This document shows, one piece after another, positions 32,888 to 40,563 of a DNA stretch of 64,000 bases; position 1 is the stretch's first letter, and each line of letters opens with the position of its first letter. Source of the DNA: Actinomycetes bacterium (GTDB lineage: Bacteria; Actinomycetota; Actinomycetes; Actinomycetales; Microbacteriaceae); assembly GCA_023428065.1 (NCBI GenBank), contig JAEYZI010000056.1:3371-67370 (forward strand), given 5' to 3'. The notes beneath the pieces were generated by a model, which saw nothing but the letters and a program-made list of their open reading frames with translations, was not told where the DNA came from and made no database searches. Both the position numbers and the translations under genes were made by a program.

Positions 32888-32986
32888 ACGCCCGGAGACG
32901 TCCGTTCGGCGTTCCGGTCGGGCTTCCATCCGCTGCACCGACCGAGCCCACCACAGGCCGCCACGTGGCCGCACACGGGCCAATCC

Positions 32987-33029
32987 GGGATGGGACTCCC
33001 CTCGATATCAGGGGTCAACTCCCCATCCC
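32987..33029. other. nested inverted repeats before replication-relaxation gene, oriT or operator candidate
   Basis: Outer arms GGGATGGG (32987-32994) and CCCATCCC (33022-33029) enclose an inner pair CCCCT (32998-33002) and AGGGG (33010-33014). The structure lies in the 157-bp gap between the TraG-like ATPase and the replication-relaxation gene, ending just before the GGAAGGAG ribosome site. Stable nested hairpins at this position could be an origin of transfer/replication or a translational control element. Confidence 0.45.
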
Positions 33030-33044
33030 AGGAAGGAGCCCCCG

Positions 33045-33878
33045 ATGAACATCGATGAGACCCCTAAGCAGCGGAGCACGGGCGAGCTGCTCGAGCTGCT
33101 CACCGAACGCGACCTTCTGATCCTGAAGGATCTTGAGCAGTTCCGACTGCTCTCGACACGACACATCCAGCGCCTCCGCTTCACCAAGCACACCTCCCAG
33201 AGCTCCGCGACACGCACCACCGTCCGAGTGCTCGACCGGCTTGAGGGACACCACCTCATTGCCAGGCTCCCCCGGCGTATCGGCGGGGTCGTGCGAGGCA
33301 GCGCAGCCAACGTCTGGCAACTGACCTCGACCGGTGAGCGCCTCCTGCGCCGCCTCGCCGGGGCCGACAGCCGACGCCGCTACGTCGAACCCTCCACGCA
33401 GTTCACCGCCCATACCCTTGCCACCGCCGATACCGCCGTCGAGATCCTCGAAGCCGCCGAAAGGGGCCGCTTCGAACTGCTCGAGCTTGAAGCCGAACCG
33501 GACTGCTGGCGCGACTACCTCAACGCGGCAGGGAGCCGCGAGTGGCTCAAGCCCGATCTGCTCGTCGTCACCGCCGACGACGCCTTCGAGAGCCACTACT
33601 TCCTTGAGGTCGACCGGGGCACCGAACACCTGCCCGCGGTGCTCCGCAAGTGCGAGAACTACCACCGCTACTGGCGCTCCGGAAACGAGCAGGCCGCCCG
33701 CGGCGTCTTCCCCTCCGTGCTGTGGATCGTCCCCGACGAGAAGCGTGCCGAGATTTTCCGTACGGCGATCCGCGGCCACCCGACGCTCGCAGCCGACCTT
33801 TTCCAGGTCACGACGCCAGCAGACGCCGTGACCGCTATCGCACCCGAACAACACCCCGTGAAAGGAGGAACCCCATGA
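33045..33878 (+). CDS. replication-relaxation (Replic_Relax) family protein
   Basis: 277 aa. The N-terminal winged helix (LTERDLLILKDLEQFRLLSTRHIQRLRF, then VLDRLEGHHLIARLPRRIGG and WQLTSTGERLLRRL) is typical of Replic_Relax proteins of actinobacterial plasmids and integrative elements. The C-terminal half (KPDLLVVTADDAFESHYFLEVDRGTE, VLWIVPDEKRAEIFR) has an alpha/beta fold with D-x-E-x-D resembling a nuclease-like core: D in KPDLL and E in FLEVDRG. It could therefore act in DNA processing for transfer or replication. ATG 33045 follows GGAAGGAG. Confidence 0.75.
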   Translation: MNIDETPKQRSTGELLELLTERDLLILKDLEQFRLLSTRHIQRLRFTKHTSQSSATRTTVRVLDRLEGHHLIARLPRRIGGVVRGSAANVWQLTSTGERLLRRLAGADSRRRYVEPSTQFTAHTLATADTAVEILEAAERGRFELLELEAEPDCWRDYLNAAGSREWLKPDLLVVTADDAFESHYFLEVDRGTEHLPAVLRKCENYHRYWRSGNEQAARGVFPSVLWIVPDEKRAEIFRTAIRGHPTLAADLFQVTTPADAVTAIAPEQHPVKGGTP

Positions 33879-34159
33879 CACCCATCGCCACCACCCCTGA
33901 CCAGAGTGAACGCACCACGCAGCTCGTCGAGCTCTGGCTCACCCTGGATATCGAAGCGCAGCACGAGGCGCTCGCACGGATCATCGCCGCCGCCGTCCAC
34001 CCCGGACAAGGCTCCGCCCTCGAACGATTCGCCGGCACCGGGAACCTCGACCCCGAAGCCGCCCTCAATGAGATCAACCGCGCCCGCGTCCCGCTCGAGC
34101 AGGAAGCCTGGCTCGACAGCCTGGGCCGGTTCATCCTCTACCGCGGAGGTCGACCATGA
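33875..34159 (+). CDS. small hypothetical protein of the transfer operon
   Basis: 94 aa, ATG overlapping the previous stop and preceded by AAAGGAGG. Helical, acidic: TTQLVELWLTLDIEAQHEALARIIAAAVHP, then EAALNEINRARVPLEQEAWLDSLGRFIL. No membrane segment or Cys. The four-base overlap at each end shows strict coupling within the replication-relaxation operon. Confidence 0.6.
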   Translation: MTPIATTPDQSERTTQLVELWLTLDIEAQHEALARIIAAAVHPGQGSALERFAGTGNLDPEAALNEINRARVPLEQEAWLDSLGRFILYRGGRP

Positions 34160-34956
34160 CCGAGCACGAACCCCATCCGCTGGGCGCTGGCGGCAGCCCT
34201 GAGCGGCTGACACGCACCGCCAGCAAGTACGAAGGCTGGATCGCCGAAGGCATCACCGCCGCTCACACAGAGTCCCGCGAAATCGACCTGATGACCGCAC
34301 GCCTCATCGGCCACGTCCTCGGCCGCGCAACCGGACGCACCTCCGCCCTCGCCGACTTCGGACGCAGTGGAGAAGGGGACTACGAAAGCCTCCGCGACGA
34401 GTACTTACCCCTCTACGCCGACCCCACCACGCCGCCAGAGATTCGCGAATGGATCGACTGGCTCGGCACCCACCTCGTCGAACGTGACCACCTCGGCTCC
34501 GGCCGCCAATACATGAACGAGCACCTGCCGCCGAAGCTCAAGCAACTCCTCGTGCGCACCGACATCCGTATCGACAGCGACCGGTTCACCGTTCACGTGC
34601 CGGCCGATGCCTCGTCGATGGACATCGCTCAACTGGAGCAGCACCTCGCACAACTCGACCTCAGTTGGGACGAGGCGCTCCAGGCGTTCCTCTCGCTCCC
34701 CCACGTGAACGCACTCACGGAAGACATCACGGTCGCGTTCAGCAACAGCTACATCGCAACCTTCCACAACCTGGAGGACGCCGTCGATGGGCTGTTGGAG
34801 ATCGACGAGTGGGCGAAGGACATCACCGAGTACGCGAACGATCGAGGCTTCGCGATCGAGAGCCTTAGTCCCGACTACGAAGTCCTCGCCGAGCGTGTGC
34901 GGGATGCCTACGACCTCGTCGACTGGAGGGGGAAGCTCTATGGCTTCTACAAGTAG
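34156..34956 (+). CDS. acidic hypothetical protein of the element, possibly antirestriction-like
   Basis: 266 aa, strongly acidic in its second half (FHNLEDAVDGLLEIDEWAKDITEYANDRG, SPDYEVLAERVRDAYDLVDW). Overall acidity and the position beside transfer genes recall DNA-mimic antirestriction proteins such as ArdA, but I see no sequence match that would make this firm. Translation is coupled to the previous gene (ATGA). Last gene before the recombinase. Confidence 0.55.
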   Translation: MTEHEPHPLGAGGSPERLTRTASKYEGWIAEGITAAHTESREIDLMTARLIGHVLGRATGRTSALADFGRSGEGDYESLRDEYLPLYADPTTPPEIREWIDWLGTHLVERDHLGSGRQYMNEHLPPKLKQLLVRTDIRIDSDRFTVHVPADASSMDIAQLEQHLAQLDLSWDEALQAFLSLPHVNALTEDITVAFSNSYIATFHNLEDAVDGLLEIDEWAKDITEYANDRGFAIESLSPDYEVLAERVRDAYDLVDWRGKLYGFYK

Positions 34957-35015
34957 CCGCGCCCGACCACCGACAGGCCCCGAAAGGGCGTTCTCCTACG
35001 GCAGACGGCGAACGA

Positions 35016-35031
35016 TGCGGAATAGTCAACA
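35016..35031. promoter_or_regulatory. second copy of the 16-base element motif
   Basis: TGCGGAATAGTCAACA, one mismatch from 30422-30437. It lies in the 267-bp gap before the recombinase gene; downstream there is a -10-like TAAAAT (35058-35063). The two copies suggest a common regulator for the transfer operon and the recombinase. Nothing else in this gap is recognisable. Confidence 0.4.
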
Positions 35032-35223
35032 GCCCCGGATATACGGGCCTGACGAGGTAAAATGGGAAGGTAAACGGAGCACGCAACCGATGGCGAATCA
35101 CGCATCGGGCCTGCGCCCCGGCCCACTGAATCACGGGGCGCCAACTCCACCACAACCTCTCTCTCGAAACCGAGTACATGCTCGTCTCGAGGCTGTCCTC
35201 TCGCATCCGAAAGGAGGGCAGCC

Positions 35224-37101
35224 ATGAGCCTGCCCGAAACGACCCCCTTCGCCTTTGCCGGAGCGCCCGCACCGCTGCCGCCAGTTGAGGTCGAGCGCGA
35301 ACGGTTCGAGCCGACTGCCTCTATCGCGGACGGACCGCCAACGGTTCCGGCTGGCAGCCGAGCAGTCGTCTACCTCCGGGTCTCGTCCAAGGGACAGGTC
35401 AACACCGACTACGACCCGGAAGGCATCTCCATCCCAGCGCAGCGAATCGCGTGCACTCGCAAGGCAGAGCAGCTCGGACTCACGGTCGTCGCCGAGTACG
35501 TCGAAGCCGGACAGTCCGCCACCGAAATGACGAAGCGCGTCGAGTTCCAACGGATGCTCGAACGCATCCGCCGAGATCGAGACGTCGACTACGTCGTCGT
35601 CTACAAGCTGTCGCGCTTCGCCCGGAACCGCACCGACGATGCCATCGTGATGGCTGACCTGCAGAAACGCGGCGTCACCCTGATCTCCGCGACCGAGCAG
35701 ATTGATGCCACCCCTGTCGGTCAGCTCATGCACGGCATCCTCGCCGCCTTCAACGAGTACCGCTCCCGTGAAGACGGGGCGGACATCGCCTACAAGATGG
35801 GCCAGAAAGCCAAGAACGGTGGCACCCTCGGGAAAGCCCCCCTCGGCTACCTCAACATCACCGACAACATCGACGGTCGACGCATCAACACCATCGGACT
35901 CGATCCCGACCGCGCACCCTTCGTGAAGCTCGCCTTCGAACTGTACGCAGCCGGGCAGCACACCTTTCAAGACATCGCTGACGAACTCAGCGACCGCGGC
36001 CTCACCACCCGACCAACCCAACGCCGACCGGCCGGCCCCGTTTCCGACTCCAAGATCCACCAGATGCTTCGCGACCGTTACTACCTGGGCGAAGTGCGCT
36101 ACAAGGGCGACTACTTCGACGGACGCCACGAGGCGCTCATCGATGCCCGCCTGTTCGAGCGAGTCCAGACTTTGCTCGATTCGCGCGGCTACTCCGGCGA
36201 ACGGCGACGACGACACGATCACTATCTGAAGGGCACGGTCTGGTGCGGGAGGTGCCGCCTCGAAGACCAGATCAACCGAAGAATGATCCTGATGCGCGCC
36301 GTAGGACGACAGGGCAACCCCTACTGGTACTTCTTCTGCCGCGGCGTCCAAGACCACAGCTGCGACGCGCCGTACTCCAACCTTGACCGACTCGAAGCGG
36401 CTATCGAGGAGCACTACCGCTCGATCACCTTCCGACCTGACTTCGTCGCCGCCATCCGCGCCGTACTCCGGGCAGCCGTCGATGACCAGGTTGGGGCTCA
36501 GAAGCTCCTCCGCGATCAGAGCCAGGCGCAACTCGCACGCCTCACCACCCAGGAGGACAACCTCATCGAACTCGCAGCAGACGGCGGCATCGATACCACC
36601 CGGGTGCGCGCCAAGCTGCGGGAGCTCGGCCGACAACGCAAGGAGCTTCAAGAACGCCTGGAAGCGATCGACAACGACCTCGCACCGGGCGCCGAGTACC
36701 TAGACGCCCACGTCGCGCTCCTCGAGCGCCCCCACGAGCTCTACCGCTTCGCAAGCGACGAAACGCGCAAGCTCCTCAACCAAGCCATCTTCAAGCGCAT
36801 CTACGTCGTCAACGAGGAAGTCATCGGCGACGAACTCAACAGCCCCATGCGGGAACTCCTCGCGGCAGAGCGCGGCTGGGCAAGCCACCTGGACGGCGCG
36901 ACCGCGGAGGCTGCAGTCGCCGCCGCACAATACGAGGTCGCCCGCCACGAGCCGCTGCCAAACGAAAAGCAGGCCATCGATACCGATGGCCTGCTAGATG
37001 ATCTCGTCCTGGCTCTGATCTCCGACCCTGCGGAAAGGGTTAGCGATTGCAGTAAGCCTCATATGGTGCGCCCGGAGGGACTCGAACCCCCAACCTTCTG
37101 A
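35224..37101 (+). CDS. large serine recombinase (integrase), C-terminus exchanged at attR
   Basis: 625 aa in the integrated state. A 45-residue proline-rich leader precedes the resolvase domain: catalytic Ser54 in YLRVSSKGQ, YKLSRFARNRTDD, VTLISATEQIDATPVGQLMHGILAAFNEY. Then the recombinase domain (GGTLGKAPLGYLN; KIHQMLRDRYYLGEVRYKGDYFDGRH), a zinc ribbon (CGRC ... FFCRG ... C), and a coiled-coil (~400-520). The last 12 residues, MVRPEGLEPPTF, are antisense tRNA-Arg sequence. The att core ATGGTGCGCC is codons 614-616. In the circle the frame would continue into the helix-turn-helix ORF at 10576, giving 751 aa. Start ATG 35224 follows AAAGGAGG. Confidence 0.9.
   Translation: MSLPETTPFAFAGAPAPLPPVEVERERFEPTASIADGPPTVPAGSRAVVYLRVSSKGQVNTDYDPEGISIPAQRIACTRKAEQLGLTVVAEYVEAGQSATEMTKRVEFQRMLERIRRDRDVDYVVVYKLSRFARNRTDDAIVMADLQKRGVTLISATEQIDATPVGQLMHGILAAFNEYRSREDGADIAYKMGQKAKNGGTLGKAPLGYLNITDNIDGRRINTIGLDPDRAPFVKLAFELYAAGQHTFQDIADELSDRGLTTRPTQRRPAGPVSDSKIHQMLRDRYYLGEVRYKGDYFDGRHEALIDARLFERVQTLLDSRGYSGERRRRHDHYLKGTVWCGRCRLEDQINRRMILMRAVGRQGNPYWYFFCRGVQDHSCDAPYSNLDRLEAAIEEHYRSITFRPDFVAAIRAVLRAAVDDQVGAQKLLRDQSQAQLARLTTQEDNLIELAADGGIDTTRVRAKLRELGRQRKELQERLEAIDNDLAPGAEYLDAHVALLERPHELYRFASDETRKLLNQAIFKRIYVVNEEVIGDELNSPMRELLAAERGWASHLDGATAEAAVAAAQYEVARHEPLPNEKQAIDTDGLLDDLVLALISDPAERVSDCSKPHMVRPEGLEPPTF
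37045..37072 (+). other. attR core and right inverted arm
   Basis: Core ATGGTGCGCC at 37063-37072 covers the encoded CCA, discriminator and acceptor bases of tRNA-Arg. GATTGCAGTA at 37045-37054, on the element side, is the exact reverse complement of TACTGCAATC at 10597-10606. In the rejoined attP the two arms would flank the core at 8 and 11 bases, as expected for a serine integrase attP. Confidence 0.75.
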
Positions 37102-37139
37102 TCCGTAGTCAGATGCTCTATCCATTGAGCTACGGGCGC
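37064..37139 (-). tRNA. tRNA-Arg(ACG)
   Basis: Minus-strand cloverleaf: acceptor GCGCCCG/CGGGCGC, D stem GCTC/GAGC, anticodon stem TCTGA/TCAGA around loop CTACGGA (anticodon ACG), T arm GGGGGTTCGAGTCCCTC with GTTCGA. CCA is encoded (TGG at 37064-37066 on the plus strand). It stays intact after integration because the element entered at its 3' end, but the hairpin that probably ended it is now at 10541-10569. Confidence 0.95.
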
Positions 37140-37225
37140 ATGCTGTCGAAGTGACAACCTGAAGACTCTATCATCCGTTCCGGGTCGCGGTGACGCGCCC
37201 CGGGCGCGGGGGAGAGCGCGCGGTC

Positions 37226-37828
37226 TCAGATCCAGCCGCGCTCCTCCGCGAGGCGCACGGCCTGCTGTCGCGTCTCGACCGAGAGCTTGCCGAGGATCGC
37301 GGAGACGTGGTTGCGCACGGTGCCCGGCGCGAGCGACAGGGCCTTCGCGATCTGGCGCGTCGTCTCGCCGCGCCTGCCCGCGCGGAGCACGTCGAGCTCC
37401 CGATCGGTGAGGGGGCAGCGCTCGTCGCTCAGCGCGTCGGCGGCGATCTCCGGGTCGACGTAGCGGCCGCCCGCGGCGATGCGCCTGATGACCTCCGCGA
37501 CCTCATCGGCGCCGCGCGACTTCGGCAGGAACCCCGCGACCCCGGATGCGAGCGCCCGCCGCAGCACGCCCGGCCCCGCGTGCCGCGTGATCACGAGGCA
37601 GCGCGTCGCGATCATCCTCTGCAGGCGCCTCGCGACCTCGATGCCGTCGAGCCCCGGCATCTCGACGTCGAGCACGCACACATCCGGCACGAGCTCCTTG
37701 GCACGCTCGAGCGCCTCCTCGCCCGTCGCGCACTCGGCGACGACGTCGATGTCGGGCTCGAGTCGCAGAAGCGCGGCGAGCGCGGAGCGGATCATGGCCT
37801 CGTCGTCGGCGAGCAGCACCCGGATCAT
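37226..37828 (-). CDS. NarL/DesR-type response regulator
   Basis: 200 aa. Receiver domain with acidic pair ADDE at 7-10, phosphorylatable Asp54 in VCVLDVEMPG, Thr and Lys positions in LVITRHAG and FLPKS; then a LuxR-type helix-turn-helix (LTDRELDVLRAGRRGETTRQIAKALSLAPGTVRNHVSAIL). Its start overlaps the stop of the histidine kinase gene (ATGA), so the pair is one operon, kinase first. Probably controls the divergent small multidrug export gene or a membrane stress response; inferred from layout. Confidence 0.9.
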   Translation of the reverse strand: MIRVLLADDEAMIRSALAALLRLEPDIDVVAECATGEEALERAKELVPDVCVLDVEMPGLDGIEVARRLQRMIATRCLVITRHAGPGVLRRALASGVAGFLPKSRGADEVAEVIRRIAAGGRYVDPEIAADALSDERCPLTDRELDVLRAGRRGETTRQIAKALSLAPGTVRNHVSAILGKLSVETRQQAVRLAEERGWI

Positions 37829-38982
37829 CCGACTCCCCCCGGGACCGTCACGACCACCGTGAACGCGTCGTCCGCGCGTTCGACCGCGAGCGCACCCCCC
37901 GCTTGCTCCGCACGGCGGCGGATGCCGTCGAGCCCGGAGCCGCTGCCGTCATCCGGTGCCTCCGCCTCCGCATCGTTCGCGATCTCGTAGCGCCACACCG
38001 CGCCGGACCGATCGAGGCTCAAGCGCGCCCACCGCCCGCCGCCGTGACGCAGCGCGTTCGTCGTGGTCTCACGGATGACGGGGCCGAGGACGTCCGCGGG
38101 CGCCTCGTCGGCGTCCGCGCCGATCGAGGCCTGAGCCGTGGCGCCGGCCGCGCGCAGCAGGTCGACCGCGTTCGCGAGCTCGTCGCGCAGCGGCACCGAG
38201 CGGAACCGGGTCGCGAGGTCGCGAGTGCCCTGGCGTGCGGCATCCACACTCGCGCGAGCGGCGCGCAGGTGCTCCGCCGACGCCGCGGGATCCGACTCGC
38301 GCAGCCGGTCGGCGAGCTCGAGCTGGAGTGCGATCACCTGGAGGTGATGCCCCTGCAGGTCGTGCACGTCGGTCGCCACGCGCAAGCGCTCCTGGCTCGC
38401 GGCGTAGCGGGCCTCCGTCGCACGCGCGCGGTCGAGCGTGATGAGCACATCCCACCACCACAGCGACGACACGGTCACGACGGGGAGCAGCGTCGCATAC
38501 AGGCCGGACAGCCAGTCGCCGGTGGCGACCGGGCCCTCGACCACGAGCCAGAGGACGAGGAGCACGGCGACGACCCCGATCACGACGCGCAGCCGGAGGC
38601 CGGGCGGCCAGTTCAGAAGCACGACGGACTGGAGCACGGTGGCCGCGGTGACGAGCCACGACCCGCTCAGCCACCCTCCCGCAGCGCCCGCGAGAAGGGC
38701 GACCCCGAGGCACACGAGCACACGCGCGCGGCCCTCGCCCGGGAGCTGGTCGGTGCGGTGGCGGTAGGCGACGAGCAGCGGGACGGTGCTCGCACACCAG
38801 ACGAGCCCCGCGACGCCCACCGCCCCCGCCGCGAGCGGCCCGCGATCGATGGCCTCCGCGGTCCAGACGGAGACCATGACGAGTTCGAACACGAGCACGG
38901 CGGTGAGCGTGTACCACCACGTCGCCGTCACCCCGCGGGTGAGTCGCGCGGACACCTCGAGCGGCGTTCGGGTTCGGGTCAC
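37825..38982 (-). CDS. DesK-like sensor histidine kinase
   Basis: 385 aa. Six hydrophobic segments in residues ~20-180, then a HisKA_3 dimerisation domain with phospho-acceptor His207 in VHDLQGHHLQVIALQLELADRL, and a HATPase with NALRHGGG and GSGLDGIRRRAEQAGG. The membrane-sensing DesK/NarL-type architecture fits the downstream regulator. The start is GTG 38982; the 111-bp gap to the divergent export gene holds the promoters. Confidence 0.9.
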   Translation of the reverse strand: MTRTRTPLEVSARLTRGVTATWWYTLTAVLVFELVMVSVWTAEAIDRGPLAAGAVGVAGLVWCASTVPLLVAYRHRTDQLPGEGRARVLVCLGVALLAGAAGGWLSGSWLVTAATVLQSVVLLNWPPGLRLRVVIGVVAVLLVLWLVVEGPVATGDWLSGLYATLLPVVTVSSLWWWDVLITLDRARATEARYAASQERLRVATDVHDLQGHHLQVIALQLELADRLRESDPAASAEHLRAARASVDAARQGTRDLATRFRSVPLRDELANAVDLLRAAGATAQASIGADADEAPADVLGPVIRETTTNALRHGGGRWARLSLDRSGAVWRYEIANDAEAEAPDDGSGSGLDGIRRRAEQAGGALAVERADDAFTVVVTVPGGVG

Positions 38983-39093
38983 GCGTCCACCCTACGGTCG
39001 TGACAAAAGTCATGGGCGCCGCGTGAGGATCACCCCCCGAGCGATGACGACACGACACTTCCCGGGGAGCGACGCCCGCGGTGAACTCGAGCC

Positions 39094-39627
39094 ATGAATC
39101 TGATCGAGAACTTCCAGGACCTCATGGCTCGGCTTCCCGAGCTCCTTCAGCCGCTCGTCGTGGCGCTCGCGGGCGCCGTGCCCTTCATCGAGGGCGAGGG
39201 CGCGGCGGCCATCGGGATCGTCGGCGGGATCCCTCCGGCGGTCGCCATGGTGGCCGCGGCGATCGGGAACTTCGCGTCCGTCGCCGTGGTCGTGCTCCTC
39301 ACCTCGCGAGCTCGCGTCGCTGTCGTCACGCACTACCGCGGTCGCGCTCGCGTCGCCGCGGGCCACGCCTCGCGAGGTCGGTCGGTCGAACTCGACGAGC
39401 CCCGGACACCGCGTCAGGAGAAGTTCGCGCGGGCGTTCCAGCGGTACGGCCTTCCCGGCGTCAGCCTCCTGGGCCCGCTTCTCCTCCCGACGCAGTTCAC
39501 GGCGACGATGCTCGCGGGGGCGGGCGTGAACCGCACGCACATCCTCGTCTGGCAGGCGATCGCGATCGTGCTGTGGACGACGGTCATCGGGGCGTTCGTG
39601 GGCGGGGTGCTGCACTTCGCGAACTGA
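39094..39627 (+). CDS. small multidrug export family protein
   Basis: 177 aa with four hydrophobic segments. LVVALAGAVPFIEGEGAAAIGIVGGIPPAVAMVAAAIGNF is the family-typical start (conserved P-F-I-E-G-E-x-A), and FARAFQRYGLPGVSLLGPLLLPTQFTATMLAGAGV the second half, as in COG2426 proteins. The loop in between is basic. Divergent from the two-component genes and probably under their control. Despite the family name the substrate is not established. Confidence 0.8.
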   Translation: MNLIENFQDLMARLPELLQPLVVALAGAVPFIEGEGAAAIGIVGGIPPAVAMVAAAIGNFASVAVVVLLTSRARVAVVTHYRGRARVAAGHASRGRSVELDEPRTPRQEKFARAFQRYGLPGVSLLGPLLLPTQFTATMLAGAGVNRTHILVWQAIAIVLWTTVIGAFVGGVLHFAN

Positions 39628-39689
39628 GCGGACAGCGCGCGGACACCCGACCCCTCAGGGCGGGTGCCCGCATCCGCGTTCGCCGGCGG

Positions 39690-39818
39690 TCAGCCGTCGC
39701 CGTCGATCGCGGCCATCGGATCGAACGGCACCTCGTACTCGTCCCACTGCAGCCCGAACTCGCTGAAGAGCTCGGCGCTCGATCGCGGACCGGACGGCGA
39801 CATCATGTCGTCTCCCAT
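39690..39818 (-). CDS. possible 42-residue acidic peptide
   Basis: Minus-strand ORF encoding M-G-D-D-M-M-S-P-S-G-P-R-S-S-A-E-L-F-S-E then FGLQWDEYEVPFDPMAAIDGDG. GGGGG lies 8 bases upstream of the ATG. Codon use is like the host, and the sequence is not low complexity. The surrounding 315-bp gap (39628-39942) holds no other gene. It could be a small conserved actinobacterial protein or a peptide precursor; there is no modification gene nearby. Confidence 0.45.
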   Translation of the reverse strand: MGDDMMSPSGPRSSAELFSEFGLQWDEYEVPFDPMAAIDGDG

Positions 39819-39942
39819 CGCTCATCACCCCCTCGCTCAGCATCGTGCGTTGCGCCGCGAGTCGACGGGAGGGGATTGACACGGCGCGGGACGCGTGCAT
39901 CCGGGGCCCCGGCGTCGGGCGACGCGGGCGTAGGCTCCCAGC

Positions 39943-40446
39943 GTGTCCGACGACGCCGCACCCGACGACCGGCAGGAGCGCGCCGCGCACCTCAAGGAGC
40001 GCATCTACGTCGCATTCGCGGCCCTCGCCGTCGTGCTCGGACTGCAGCGGCACCACGCCGAGGCGGCCGAGTCGATCGTCACGCTCGCGGTCACGATCCT
40101 CGGCCTGCTGCTCGCGGTGTTCACCGCCGACGTCGTGGCGCACATCGTCGTGCACGAGCGCGCCATGAGCCGGCGCGAGCTCCGCACGGCCTCGCTCACG
40201 AGCTTCGGCGCCGTCGGCAGCCTCGCCGCGCCGGGCGTGTTCCTCCTGCTCGCCCTGCTGGACGTGTGGTCGACGGATGCCGCCCTCACGGCATCCGCGA
40301 TCGCGCTCGTCGGCGCGCTCGTCGTGATCGGCTGGGCCGCCGTGCGACGCCTCGACCTCACGTGGTGGCAGCGGCTCGTGGCGCTCGGCGCGGAGGCCGC
40401 GCTCGGCGTCGCGGTCGTGGGGCTGCAGCTCGTCGCCCACGGGTGA
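39943..40446 (+). CDS. four-helix membrane protein of unknown function
   Basis: 167 aa from GTG 39943, which follows TAGGCT by six bases and so is probably leaderless. Hydrophobic segments at ~26-40, 47-66, 90-110, 118-138 and 143-165. The N-terminus is hydrophilic and charged (DDAAPDDRQERAAHLKERI). HHAEAAESIVTLAVTILGLLLAVFTADVVAHIVVHE is the most distinctive stretch, with His residues facing the second helix. No family recognised. Confidence 0.6.
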   Translation: MSDDAAPDDRQERAAHLKERIYVAFAALAVVLGLQRHHAEAAESIVTLAVTILGLLLAVFTADVVAHIVVHERAMSRRELRTASLTSFGAVGSLAAPGVFLLLALLDVWSTDAALTASAIALVGALVVIGWAAVRRLDLTWWQRLVALGAEAALGVAVVGLQLVAHG

Positions 40447-40563
40447 GCGGAGGGGCCGCCGCTCCGCGGCTCGGCTCCTCCCCAACGAGCGGGGTACGCG
40501 ACTTCTCCACGAACACCCCTCTGCCACTTCCGAACACACGTTCGATACTGGGAGACTCTTCCC

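Larger units (their letters stand above)
10586..37072. mobile_element. integrative element at tRNA-Arg(ACG) with serine recombinase, transfer genes and defence cargo
   Basis: About 26.5 kb between direct repeats ATGGTGCGCC. The right end holds a large serine recombinase; the backbone holds a TraG/HerA-like ATPase, a replication-relaxation-type protein, an MT-A70 methyltransferase and small accessory genes. GC is visibly lower than in the flanks, most clearly in the cargo (10.6-28 kb). No VirB4-like or large conjugative channel genes are seen, so it may be mobilizable or use a minimal transfer system. A fragment at 12521-12571 suggests an older element of the same family once lay here in tandem. 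Confidence 0.85.

Noticed and set aside
10586..37072. CRISPR array or cas genes within the element
   Set aside because: No regularly spaced repeats and no Cas-like protein seen; the only direct repeats are short words of about 10-16 bases.
10586..37072. Prophage interpretation of the element
   Set aside because: No capsid, tail, terminase or lysis genes seen; the backbone has transfer-type genes instead.
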